In this document: piece by piece, positions 35,301-46,076 of the stretch
Position numbering within the stretch: the stretch's first letter is position 1
Layout: every line of letters starts with the position of its first letter
Origin: Emmonsiellopsis sp. PD_33
Lineage: Eukaryota > Ascomycota > Eurotiomycetes > Onygenales > Ajellomycetaceae
Assembly: GCA_032988165.1 (NCBI GenBank)
Contig: JANTQF010000115.1
Coordinates: 39,144-103,143, forward strand
DNA length: 64,000 nt
Direction: 5' to 3'
Notes under the pieces: generated by a model
Databases searched by the model: none
The model's input: only the letters and a program-made list of their open reading frames with translations
What the model was told of the DNA's origin: nothing
Translations under genes and position numbers: made by a program

Positions 35301-38300
35301 GCCGACGAATCCAACGGACCTCGAGACAAGCTTCTTCTCAACGTTGGCAGGCGGTTGGTGGCTTAGCGAGGAGGAGGAGCGAATACAAAACAGGGGCCCG
35401 ATTGTCAGTGATCGTACGTGGAATGAGCTGTTGAAGCAGAATGGGTTCTCGGGGAACGAACTTGTGCTGAAGGACACTCCAGTGGAAGAGGCGCATATTG
35501 TTAGCATCATCGTGAGCACTGCTCTTGACGAGACGAAGGGCAAGAAGCCGGAGTCGGATCCTAGGCGCATATTCATTGTTGATCCGCAACAAAAGAGCCA
35601 GAGTACACTCGCACGCGTGCTCTCCACCGACCAGGATACTGTCATTCCCCTCGACAAGCTCAGCGACGCTTCTATCAGAAATGATGATATCGTCACCTCG
35701 CTCCTTGAGGTGGATAATCCTTTCCTTTCTAGCATGTCTGAAACGCAGTTTTCCCAGCTTCAAACCTTATTCAAACATTCTCGAAGCCTTCTCTGGGTGA
35801 CAGCCCCTCGGGATGGCATGGACGACGCTCGTTTCCCACACTATGCTGTCGCGCAAGGGTTCCTAAGAACAGTCAGGGGGGAGATGCCTGAATCGCATAT
35901 TGTCTCCCTGTCCATTGAGGATGTATCCGGTGGCGAAACACGCGAAGCCATCATCAACAGAACTAGCAAGGCCGCTTTCGGTGCTACTCCATCGCCTGAG
36001 CTCGAATACATCTTCCGTTCCAGTCAGCTACATACCGCGCGTGCGGTCGAGAATAAATCTGCCAACACTACTCTGCGATCCTTGCTCTACCCTCGACTTC
36101 AAGAGCTGATTTGGAAGGACAGTCCCGCCGTAAAGCTCGCACTCAGTACGCCAGGTAGCATCGAATCCTTGCGCTTCGAGCAGGACAAACAATACGACGA
36201 AGCTCTCGCCGCGCACGACCTCGAGATTGAGGCTAGAGCGTGGGGGCTTAGTCGGACTGACGTATTGGCTGCCCTGGGACGTGATGACGATGACCTCGAT
36301 GGAGACAATTTCGGTACTGACTGTTCGGGCGTGGTCACTCGGGTCGGTGAGCATTGTGATCCACAAGGGCCAAAACCAGGGGATAGCGTTGTGATGCTAG
36401 CACGCGGCTGCATGAGAAAATTCCCCCGCGCACATGAGACAAGCGTACTTAAGATTCCCTCGCAGTCGAATGCTATGTCCTTCGAGGTAGCGACCGCCAC
36501 GCTGGAGCCTGCATTGACCGCATATCGCACCGTCGTAGATGTGGCGAGAGTGAACCGAAACGACAAGGTCCTTGTGCATGAAGCAGCGAGTGCTAGGGGA
36601 CAGATGGTGGTGCAGATCGCAAAGATGGAGGGGGCTGAGGTGTTTGTCACGACAGGATCCTCTTCTTCCCGTGAAGAAGAGGCGAAGGAAAAGGAATTGC
36701 TTGTCACTACGCTAGGAATTGCCCCTGAACATATCTTCCCAGCCAGTCACAGCACCACATCATTTGCGGCTGGCGTTAGAAGCATCACCAGAGGATATGG
36801 CGTCGATGTTGTCATCAATACCCTCGCTAACGACCAGTTCCAGGCAAGCTGGGAGCTACTCGTACCTGGCGGCCGCTTGGTTGATATCAGTCTCAGCGAC
36901 GACGTCCGGTTGCCCAGAGCCGGCACTCCGATCAGAAACAGGAGCCTCGCGGTTGTCAACGGACTAGATCTACCGCCGCATGTCACGGCAAGGCTGTTAA
37001 ACGACACGGTGCAGTTGCTGGACGAGGGTAAGATCGCACCGCCAACGCCAGTGCGGGTATTCCCAGCAACAGAGGTCAAGGAGGCATTTAGAACGTTACA
37101 GAATGGAGAAGACCCAGGTCGTGTTGTCTTAGTCCCAAGACCAGATGATGCCGTTCCGCAACTCGTTTTCGACCCACGTGCCATGCAGACATGCAAATTC
37201 GACGAGAATGCATCGTACCTCATCCCAGGTGGTCTCGGGGGCATCGGAAGGTCCATAATCGCGTGGATGGCAGCCTGCGGGGCCAATAATTTCATTGTTC
37301 CCTCGCGCAGTGGTAACTCAACGCCAGCTGCGGCCAAACTTATCTCTTTGCTCTCATCTGGAGGGGTGCACATCGCTACACCCAAGTGCGATGCAACCAA
37401 CGAAGCCGAGCTGGCCACCCTGCTTGAAGATTGCCAGCGAACAATGCCACCTATCCGGGGCGTGATCAACTGCGCCATGGTCCTCCCCAACGCTATCTTT
37501 GCCCAAATGAGTTTCCAGCAATGGTCACTTGGGTTGAATACAAAGGTGGGCGTTTCTTTCAACGTTCACCGCCTGCTATCGGACAAGGAGAATCTCGACT
37601 TCTGTATCCATCTCTCTTCCTTGGCCGGCATCAACGGGCAGTTGGCGAGCTCAAACTACGCGGCAGGATGCACCTTCCAAGATGCGTTGTCGCGATCCTA
37701 TCCCCGGACGGTGAGTTTGGATATTGGCTGGATGTCGGATGTCGGGGCGATTGCCGAGGATGTAGTGTTCCAGAGACAATTGAAAGATTGGGACGTCATG
37801 CAGAGAATCGAGGAGAGGGAGCTACTGGGTATTCTCCGGATGGTATGCGGCGATAATGATATAACACAGCAGCAGTTCCTAATTGGCATCCGCACGCCAG
37901 CCGATTTCGTGCTCCGGAACCAAATGCCATTGCCCCCACTACTAGACACACCGTTCCTCTCTACTTTTGCTCGGGTTACCAACCCTACCAAATCTGCGGA
38001 CAAGAAGACAGTGGCCGTCGATTACGGTGCCCTTTTCCGCGGCGCCTCTGAAGACGAGACGCGTGCCTCTGTCGTGACATCCGCGCTTATGGAGAAGCTG
38101 GCTCGGGCCACGGTGATGTCAGCAAACGATGTTGATCCTGATAGGACACTCTCGGCGTACGGAATCGACAGCCTGATGGCGGTTGATATACGCAACTGGC
38201 TCACCCGTGAGTTTTCTGCCGTTCTGAGCGTCTGGGAGATAATGGGCGAGGATAGGGCAATCAAAAGGATTGCGGAGACGGTAGTTCGGAAAAGCAGCGT

Positions 38301-38313
38301 GTTGAAGAAGTGA
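29377..38313 (+). CDS. Highly reducing type I polyketide synthase (KS-AT-DH-cMT-ER-KR-ACP)
   Basis: Iterative PKS that builds a reduced chain from malonyl-CoA with SAM methylation. Exons: 29377-29515, 29593-29630, 29757-29850, 29977-30030, 30126-30394, 30577-31010, 31069-31139, 31200-31285, 31381-32218, 32334-32484 and 32598-38313. The sum is 7,890 nt, 2,629 residues, with phase kept at all ten joins. KS: Cys177 (DTACSSA), His312 (EAHGTGTP), His352 (NIGHLEG). AT: Ser718 (GHSSGE). DH: His1040 and Asp1234. cMT: LEVGAGTGG (~1511-1519). ER: around 1960-2240, with the cofactor loop degenerate (SARG at 2056-2059 instead of GGVG). KR: GGLGGIG (~2269-2275), Tyr2412. ACP: Ser2583 (GIDSL). No SAT, thioesterase, reductase or condensation domain. 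ATG 29377 is two codons before a second ATG; either could start translation. Introns are confined to the KS-AT third. Product not predictable in detail. Confidence 0.95.
31633..31758 (+). repeat. Seven 18-bp tandem repeats coding Asn-Gly-Thr-Ala-x-x in the PKS KS-AT linker
   Basis: Seven in-frame units of 18 bp encode hexapeptides beginning Asn-Gly-Thr (second unit Asn-Gly-Thr-Leu). The three central units (31669-31722) are the most alike, Asn-Gly-Thr-Ala-Lys-x, and the outer ones are degenerate. It falls at about residues 480-521, between the KS and the AT. It is a coding minisatellite and probably a flexible spacer whose copy number may vary. Confidence 0.85.
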
Positions 38314-39144
38314 AACACGGTGTCGTCAATATATCCGTCTATGAATGCTCCATGACAACTATGTACCTGTGAGGTGAGGGAGGTGGACGGCGTCGTGTAT
38401 GGAGAGATGTGATGGAGGAATGAGGATAGGATGGTTGTGGTTGTTGGCTGTCGATTTGCCAAGACATTTCGTTCACTATGGTTTTTTCATATAGACACTC
38501 ACTTGATACACAACTTTTGGAATATTAAAGGCATACGATGTTCATATTTCTCAACTCCTTGTCCCAAAAACTAATTTGATCCTCTCTTAACATTTTTGGT
38601 CGTAGATATCATCCCTAATTCTATGTTTTGGCCCCTCGCGACTAAGAGTTATGGTGATATTCCATGTGTGGGACGTGGCAATATAGCGAAACGGCCCGGC
38701 CCGAGGGTGAGGGCTGCTATCTGTTTCATTACTTTATAATTCATTAACTGGTCTATATGCAATTTCAGTCGAACTACAGAGAAATTGAAGTTAAAAATAG
38801 CTGCGATTTCCTCTTCTATTTCAACTACTTCTACTGATTCCACGAACAAAGCTTGCAATAATGTTGCTGGATATTATCAGCCGCCAAGCCGATTAAGTCC
38901 TTAGGGCTGAGACATCGGCGAAGGTTTTTCCGGTCCCGTTGATATCAACGCGGGGCTGCGTCCCCCTCACGCGTACTAGTATTGACAGGATCTAATGAAC
39001 ATGTCCCGCGAAATTTCCGGGCCATGCTTTGAACAAACCTTCTAAACGTGTATTACCTGGTTATACAACCCCAAGCCGCGCTTCCAAGAACAAGCCTGCC
39101 TGTCCACACCCCAACGCACCCCTCACAGCAGGGCGATAGCAACC
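38314..39144. other. Spacer between the PKS and the alpha/beta hydrolase gene
   Basis: About 830 bp holding the PKS 3' flank and the hydrolase promoter. No gene or clear element is seen. Confidence 0.5.
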
Positions 39145-40104
39145 ATGGCGACAGGGGTGGACTGGGAAAACGGGGAGCACAGCAGCTTGGTTTCTATAGG
39201 CACTCATCGCCTCCTTCTGTCAGTCTACGGGCCAAATCGTGACCCTGGTTCACCGATTGTGATCATAATGCCGGGAGTGGCATCCAGCATCAAAGAATGG
39301 GTCGGCGTCCGCAGAACACTTCAACCGGTATTTCGCACTCTGCTCTATGAACGTGCCGGCCTTGGTGACTCGGACCAATCACCCAATGAGCCCACCGCTG
39401 CAAATATTGCCCTGGAGCTTGACTTGTTACTTGCCTCCGCGGCTATTAAACCTCCTTATGTCATCGTCTGTCATTCCTATGGGGGGATTACGTCGAGAGA
39501 ATTTCTCCACCTCAAGATGAGCAAGGGGGAGGGGGACCATATTTCCGGTATTGTCTTTGTTGATGCCAATCAGGAGAAAAGCGTGCAGCTCTGGCCAGAT
39601 GAAGTTTTGAATGTCATAGGGAAAGGGGTGGATCGATACGAGGTGACGGGGTTGAACAGGGACATGGTATTGAATGACGAGGAACGAAAAGCAATGTTCG
39701 AAGAAAAGGCCAGCGAGAAGCGACAGAAAACGGCGGAATTGGAGATGAAACATTACATTAACAGCTGTGCGATACTGGGCGACAAAAAACAGCTGGAAGC
39801 AGAACCACCACTTCTCGATTCCCGTCCTGTCAGCGTGTTGAAGGGTAATTGCGTGCGGGATCATGAACGAATATACGAAGCGGGGGTCAAATTGGGTAAT
39901 GGGACAACAGAGGAAAGACTAGCGTATCAAAGGAAATTGGCGTTATATCGCGAGAAAGATGAAAGCTTACAGAAGGGAAATCTAAGGCTGTCAACGAAAA
40001 ACCACTTTGCGGTTGCTGAGAAGAGTGGCCATAGCGTTCATCTCACCGAGCCTGGAGCTATATTCGACGAGGTTAAATGGGTTTTTGATAATATTTGTCA
40101 TTAG
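39145..40104 (+). CDS. Alpha/beta hydrolase, candidate trans-acting release or transfer enzyme for the PKS
   Basis: Single-exon, 319-residue alpha/beta hydrolase, cytosolic (no signal peptide). Seen: strand SPIVIIMPGVASS near the oxyanion region, the nucleophile elbow CHSYGG with Ser111 (the first Gly of GxSxG is replaced by Cys), and the catalytic His in the C-terminal AEKSGHSVHLTEP. Between them is a highly charged cap (NDEERKAMFEEKASEKRQKT). It starts 831 bp after the PKS stop on the same strand, and the PKS lacks its own release domain. In known fungal systems stand-alone hydrolases of this fold release the chain (LovG in lovastatin) or transfer it to an alcohol (fumagillin pathway), so offloading is a reasonable inference. 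A general esterase or epoxide-hydrolase-like role is the alternative. Convergent with the NLR-like gene, 213 bp apart. Confidence 0.85.
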   Translation: MATGVDWENGEHSSLVSIGTHRLLLSVYGPNRDPGSPIVIIMPGVASSIKEWVGVRRTLQPVFRTLLYERAGLGDSDQSPNEPTAANIALELDLLLASAAIKPPYVIVCHSYGGITSREFLHLKMSKGEGDHISGIVFVDANQEKSVQLWPDEVLNVIGKGVDRYEVTGLNRDMVLNDEERKAMFEEKASEKRQKTAELEMKHYINSCAILGDKKQLEAEPPLLDSRPVSVLKGNCVRDHERIYEAGVKLGNGTTEERLAYQRKLALYREKDESLQKGNLRLSTKNHFAVAEKSGHSVHLTEPGAIFDEVKWVFDNICH

Positions 40105-40317
40105 CAAGCTATGCATATCCCGAGTTCAAATCACATCAGAGCCAAGTCATGATTCATATACTAACAAAATTCTCGTAGACAAGCTCCTCGCACCGTTAAG
40201 TCTCCCAAATTATCAGTAACGCTCGTAGGAACCCATAATTTGAAACCAATCGTAAAATCCTCCCTGTTTAGTAGTGCGTAGGGATAAGTCATTCGAACCG
40301 AAAACTAAATTGTAGAT

Positions 40318-43300
40318 TCAAAGACCTTGGTTGACATCAATCGAGGCTCCATGTCGTATTAGGGTTTTGATCGCAGCGTCCCCTCCCCTTGCAATTGCAT
40401 ATACTAGAGGAACATATCCTTGACCGTCCTTCTGATTCACATTAGCCCCGTGTCGAATCAACATTTCAACGGCTTTCTCATGGCACTCTGATGCGGCCAT
40501 ATGGAGCGCCGTTCGCCCATCCGCGTCCGTCTCATCCACAAGAGCCCCGTGTCTAATCAACTCCATAATAGCAATCTGTTTTCCATCAGCTGCTGCTTGA
40601 TGGAGGGCAAGAGCCCCACCGGATGGACGAATTGAAATATCGTCGCCATCCGGGACCAGCCTGTCGACAAAGGCTTTGTATCCTTTGACCATCTCCTGAT
40701 ATTGCAAGGCTTCCTCCTTGGTGTCTTGTATCCGGGCATCCGCCCCATGGGCAATCAATATCTCCATGATGACTTTATCCTTGTTGATTTCAGCCTGGTA
40801 AAGTGCTGTTTCACCACGAGAGTTCGTTATCGTATAATCAGCGCCATATTCAAGCAGGATAGAGACCACCTCAAAGTGGCCGCTGGCCGCAGCTTGGTAA
40901 ATTGGCGTTTCGTTATTATTGTCAACAATATTCGGGTTGGCATGATAGGAAAGTAGGTACTCCACGGCTTCATCGTGACCCCTGGCAGCTGCCTGGTGAA
41001 GAGGAGACTCTCCTAGGCTGTTTTGCACATTGAGTTCAACTCCACGCACCGCTAAGAGCTCAACAATATCCGCGCGCCCTTCTGCAGCTGCATAATGGAC
41101 CGCCGTATGGCCATTATTGTTGACCGCCATCAAATTTGTGCCATGTTCAATAAGTAAATCCACAACAGCCGTCTGACCGCGAGCCGCTGCCTGGTGGAGT
41201 GCTGCATGGCCCCGTCCATTCTTTGCCTCAATATCCGCACCGGATTCAAGTAGACATTTGACGACGTCCCCGTGGCCGTGTGATGCCGCGATGTGAAGGG
41301 CAATGTGGCCACTGGCATCCTTTCCATTCACCTCTACTCCTTTGTCTATTATAGCTTTCGCAAACGACGAGAGGCCAAAGATCGAGGCCATATGAAGCAA
41401 GGTAGCTTTTTGCGGAATCATTGTTTCCCATGCACTCTGCCGTATCAAGTTGAATCTCCACAGCCAAATGGCAGACAATCCTTCCCAGGCAACTGGAAAA
41501 TGGTCCAGAAGATCGGTCGCTTTCCCACCTTTATCGGCGTTTGCTGCATGGGTGAACAGATTCAAAACGGAATACTGAAGTAGCGGGAATGCATTGGATA
41601 GGTCAGAGGTCATCTGGATGGCGGTACTGATGTCGTGGCGCTGATACTCTTCCCCATTCTGCGGTTGGCGAGAAAGGTCTATAATTTTGATGTAATTTAG
41701 GCACGAGGAAAAGAGCCTGTGATGACCCGTAGCGAGCGGATTGGGTCCCAATGAGTCGTCAAACAGATAAATATTGTCTTTCTGAGACAAGAATTCTCTA
41801 ACCGATTCGTGGATAAATTGGACAACTGGTTTGGAGTCTTCCTCCATTCGGGTAACCTCAATAAGTCCTCTTGTCCATTTTCGAACAATTTTTTGGAGGC
41901 TATCATCGGATTGAATGAAGTTTTGGGATTTTTGGCATTGCTTTTGAGACCGAAAGGGCGTGGAGAAAGCGAGAGCATAGCGGACTTCGGTTGCGGTCAG
42001 TGGACGCTTTGCAAGAAGAATCCAAAAGACAATTTCGACAGCATGGGGACGCTCGCTTTGTGGGATAGAACCTATGATATTTGCGTACAGATCCTTCAGG
42101 TTATCTGGAATAGAATCGAGCTCGCGTAGTAAATTGCCGTCCGTCTCTCCGTCCTCAATCGCAGTCAGAAACCGTTCCATTACTAGAACAACCCATAAGA
42201 ACACCCCTGAGGCTTTTGAGATAATCTTCTCTGTGAGGTTCTCACCCCTATAACCGACGGCTTCCATCTTGGTATGGACATAAGCTGAGATGTCAGCTAA
42301 GTTATGTTCTTCCATTCTGATTTCCTGGCACCCCTTTATCACGATGTTCGGATAATGTCGACTAGACAGACATATCCTTACTTCGGTGCCGGAAGAGCTT
42401 GTCTGCGTCGCGATCTTTTCCAGGAACTGGGCAATGTTCCGCACATCCTGTTCCTGGCACTCGTCAAGCGCGTCAATGCACAGCATGATCCTACAGTTAG
42501 GACCTGTTGCGAGCGCTGACGCAAAAAACTTCTGTAGCTCGTCTAAGTGCCATTTCCAACCCGGATGCTGCGTGTCGCGCTTCTTTCGATATAATGGCAA
42601 AAATGCTTGAAGCATTGATGGTATCTCCTGGAGGATTTGATGTAATAGAGATCGAAAAAGTCCAACCGCACTCTTGTCTAGGTCGTTTCCGCGCGCACTG
42701 AAAAAGAAACTCGCAGTGACTAGGGGAAGAGGGCGCTTTCTGCGAAGTTTGGAGGCCGTCTGGTTTTGACTTTGTACGAGGTATTTCATTAACGTGGATT
42801 TCCCTGAGCCTGGCTTTCCTTTTATCCAAAATATGTTCTCTTCCTTGGCTTGATTTGTATCCGTAATCCACCGCTCATAAGGTGGTTGGCTGAAGATCCA
42901 AGAGCAAGTATCGCCCTCTACGCCTGTCACGGAGTGAAAGCGGGACGTAAGACTTGGAAAGGACAGCGATTTGAGACACTCTGAATCGTGCATCAGAAGG
43001 GTTACTTTTTACGTCTTTCGATTGTTGGTTGGGGGGGGGGGTCCTATTTACCTTTCCCCTCCTCCGTAAACGGTAGCTTATGGATATCTCCTATGATTTG
43101 AGGAATTTTAGTTTACTGATAGTTGTAAAAATAGAAAACGTCGAGATGGAGAGGTATATAGACTGGTTCACAGATGGGATGAGGGTCTAGTGAACTGGAA
43201 TCTTCGTAAAATAGATATAGAAGTCCTAACCTGCTAGTTTATCAAGATGTCTACAAACAACAGAATAGAGACTCTCCTTCGTGCTTCCAAATCGACAGAC

Positions 43301-44379
43301 GTCTCGATGATCACGGCCGTCCATAGGAACTATGGTTTCTTTGGGGAGATCCATGATTCCGCTAAAATCGTCAACGACCTACATACTCATTAGCTTTTAT
43401 AAATATCGCCTCTACTCATATGTCCCCCTAGCCAAGTTGGCTGGCTTACCGGATGCGAGAAGGGAGGCGTCGATTTCTTCTCGACAAAAGAGACAATACG
43501 GTATGCTGCAATTTGGTGCCTGATGTCCGTAGATATAGATTTGAGATCCTGAGAGTCGCGTTCTAAGGACTTGATAAGGTCTGATCTCATACGACCTGTA
43601 AGCTTCGAAGTCCCAGCCATGCAGAGGTTTGCAATGTTAACCATGACTTCCGGAAGTCGTGTGATCGTTGAACCTCTGTGGGGCGTGCTGAAGAACAGGA
43701 TGCCACAGGTCGAAGTTCTAATGTTGTCATAATCTTCGCTGTCGATGATAGCAATGCTTAACGCCTAATGTTGTATTTAGAATCAAATGATTTGGTGGGT
43801 TGTTTAGTTTTGACTACGTGCTTACCTTCTTGACAACTATCCCTCCCATACTATGACAGACAAATATAATTGGTCTCATCATCTCCTGGATATCTATTTA
43901 GTACCTGCTAGGTAGACTGGAAGGAAGGCTTGAAGACATACCTCACTTGTTTTCCTAACAGCCATTACATTTTCAAGGAGGGAGCGTGCAAAATCAGGTA
44001 GTTTGCCAGTTGATAGCGTGAAGGCAACCTCAGACGAGTATCCAAAGCTGAAAATGCGCGCTCCTGGATATTGCAGCGGGAGAAAGTCCCGCAACCAGAC
44101 GTTGCCATTTTCATGTCTCCATGTTTCGTATGGGTGACCGTTCAGCCCGTGTACGGCAATGATATCAACAGAATGACGAGCCTGCCCGCTTTCCGTTGCT
44201 GATTGGAACTGAGACTCGTTTAGAAATAATAAGCCATTTTTTTCTGGCGGTTCTGGCTCGACGCTGGTATCGAACGACGCCTTTCCCGGTTCCGTGTGTG
44301 TATCAGGCTGCAAAGTCTCCTTCTGGGGAACGTCTCTCCCCTTCTTGCCTTTCAGGACTTGAGATAACCTGAACCGCAT
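40318..44379 (-). CDS. NLR-like protein: alpha/beta hydrolase - NACHT - ankyrin repeats
   Basis: STAND-class protein of the type thought to act in fungal non-self recognition. Exons: 44379-43942, 43885-43826, 43764-43450, 43378-43231, 43090-43052 (only 39 nt) and 42980-40318; 3,663 nt, 1,220 residues, all phases kept. N-terminal effector-like domain: SERAC1/PGAP1-type hydrolase with IIAVHGLNGHPYETW, nucleophile elbow CHSMGG (Ser158) and FFSTPHRGS. NACHT: Walker A WIKGKPGSGKST (~385-396), Walker B LCIDALDEC (~500-508). The C-terminal ~350 residues are about eleven ankyrin repeats, two of them (around DTKEEALQYQEM and ISIRPSGGALALHQ) degenerate. The first ATG in frame is 44379. The tiny exon 5 joins LAG-DIHKLPFTEEGK to ECLKSLSFPS, a conserved linker. 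Repeats are not near-identical, so no recent expansion is evident. Confidence 0.9.
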
Positions 44380-46076
44380 CACGGATATGTTTGGGAAATA
44401 AGGGACAGAACGACCATTAGACCACGAGATGATCAAACAAAACGGTAATCAGGGAGTTTTGGCCCCTCATATCTTATATATAGGTTGCCATCTCCATGAG
44501 TCTGCCTTGGCACTGCCCCTCATCTAGCCTCGCGGTAGCTAACAGTAACTTAGCTGGAGTCTGGGGGCTTCGATCATGTCTATGAACGCCCGGCACCGGC
44601 GCTAAGATGTTGAAATTGTCGTAACTAACTAGTTTAACAACCAATCGAAATCCCAGAGGAAAGATGATTTCTCCCCATGTTTCTCATTGGAGATGAGTTG
44701 CCTCTTCATTGGCCCTGCTCTCGCTCGACTGGTTTTAGGGGAGTTACACTGCGTTTGGCCAAGTCAGCCCTGGCCCCTGGTTCCCCAAGCATTACTACAT
44801 TGGTTTGTTTCTTAACATAGAGAGTTAGCAATATTCTCGCGGGATGAACATGCACATGCGGAATGAAGGGGAGTCTAAGACTCGGAGAAAATGTGGAAAC
44901 ACTCACAGTCTCATGGCAGCATCTAAAAAATTTCGGAACAATTTCTCTTCTATTGCATATGCGCATGGTTAATATTAGTAGTTAATATCTGGGCAGGGAA
45001 AAGGCTGACGTAGAAATGTCCTTGCAAATCCTAGGATAGGCAATGCACCTTCAACAGATATTTGCGAACCGGCTATCATGATTTCTCAGGCAGCCTTTGG
45101 CGTAGTTGGGTTCAGATTGTCTCCTGTGAGCTGAAGCTCCTGTCGTTTAATAATGATCTCTTTGAGAGTGAGGTTGATAGAAATAAGTGTAATTGTTCAT
45201 CCTCCCACAACACCTATTCAACGATCGATGGCAGTCTTGATCCAGGCTTGGTCCAGTCTTGATCAGCTCTTTGGTAGGCCAATTCAAGTAGAACTCTGCT
45301 TGTGATGGTTCCATTAACTGTCTAGTTAAATGATGTTGAAAATCCGTTGAGCCTTTAGCACTAGCAGAAGATCAAACTCCCAGGTAAGCATTTCATCCGC
45401 ATTTAAATTTTGATGATGAAAGGCCTGAAGGGTATGATCTGGAATAAGCGATTCGAAAGTCGATAGCTTCTGAGGGACGCCAAAAATAATGGACAAGCTT
45501 TTCCTTTTCGAGTAGATATATGTATCTTGCACTCCCTTAAACTCATACCTGCTTGGTAAAGGAGGCAAGGCCTGAAGAAACTTTGTATGAGGATCCAATT
45601 TGTCTTCATGGATAGGATGCTGGAATTGATATTGGACAAAGCTGAGGTTCAATGAACTTCTCAAGCAAAATTTCACACACACCAAGGAAGGACATGACGT
45701 CATTCTCTAACTAGTTAGTTGACCCGAGCACGCAGCGGTAACTGGATAAAGTAAAACTAATATATAGAAATTAATACATAGCTAGAACTGATATAGATTA
45801 AAGGACGAAAGAAGTATTGTTTCTAGAGATGTTCACCTAGCCCATCCATAGTGTGAGTTTAACTAAGTTTAACTACCGACTATGGAAGGACAGGGGGAAA
45901 CCTGGGCCTTATTTATCTATCAGAGCTGGCTAAATCTCCCACAGAGCATCCCGAGTTTCCCAATTCTTATTCCCACGCCACGTATGGCATTTTGAGCACA
46001 TGAATAACGCCTTCACCCACCACAAATATCATTGTATTTACATAACAGGCACTCTAAACCTAATAACAACTGGCCC
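44380..46076. other. Intergenic region between the NLR-like gene and the dehydrogenase gene
   Basis: About 1.7 kb, AT-richer than its flanks. One 125-codon open frame (45703-45326, minus, ATG start) is present but has no recognisable domain, signal or homologue signature and may be a remnant. Nothing else is supported. Confidence 0.5.

Noticed and set aside
36747..37562. 271-codon frame antisense to the PKS ER/KR region (also 34944-35735, 263 codons)
   Set aside because: Shadow frames opposite strongly conserved PKS domains; no independent motif.
40110..40145. B-box-like GAGTTCAAATC after the hydrolase gene
   Set aside because: No upstream A box or cloverleaf; chance match.
45326..45703. 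125-codon minus-strand frame between the NLR-like and dehydrogenase genes
   Set aside because: No recognisable domain, signal or splicing evidence; possibly a remnant, not enough to call.
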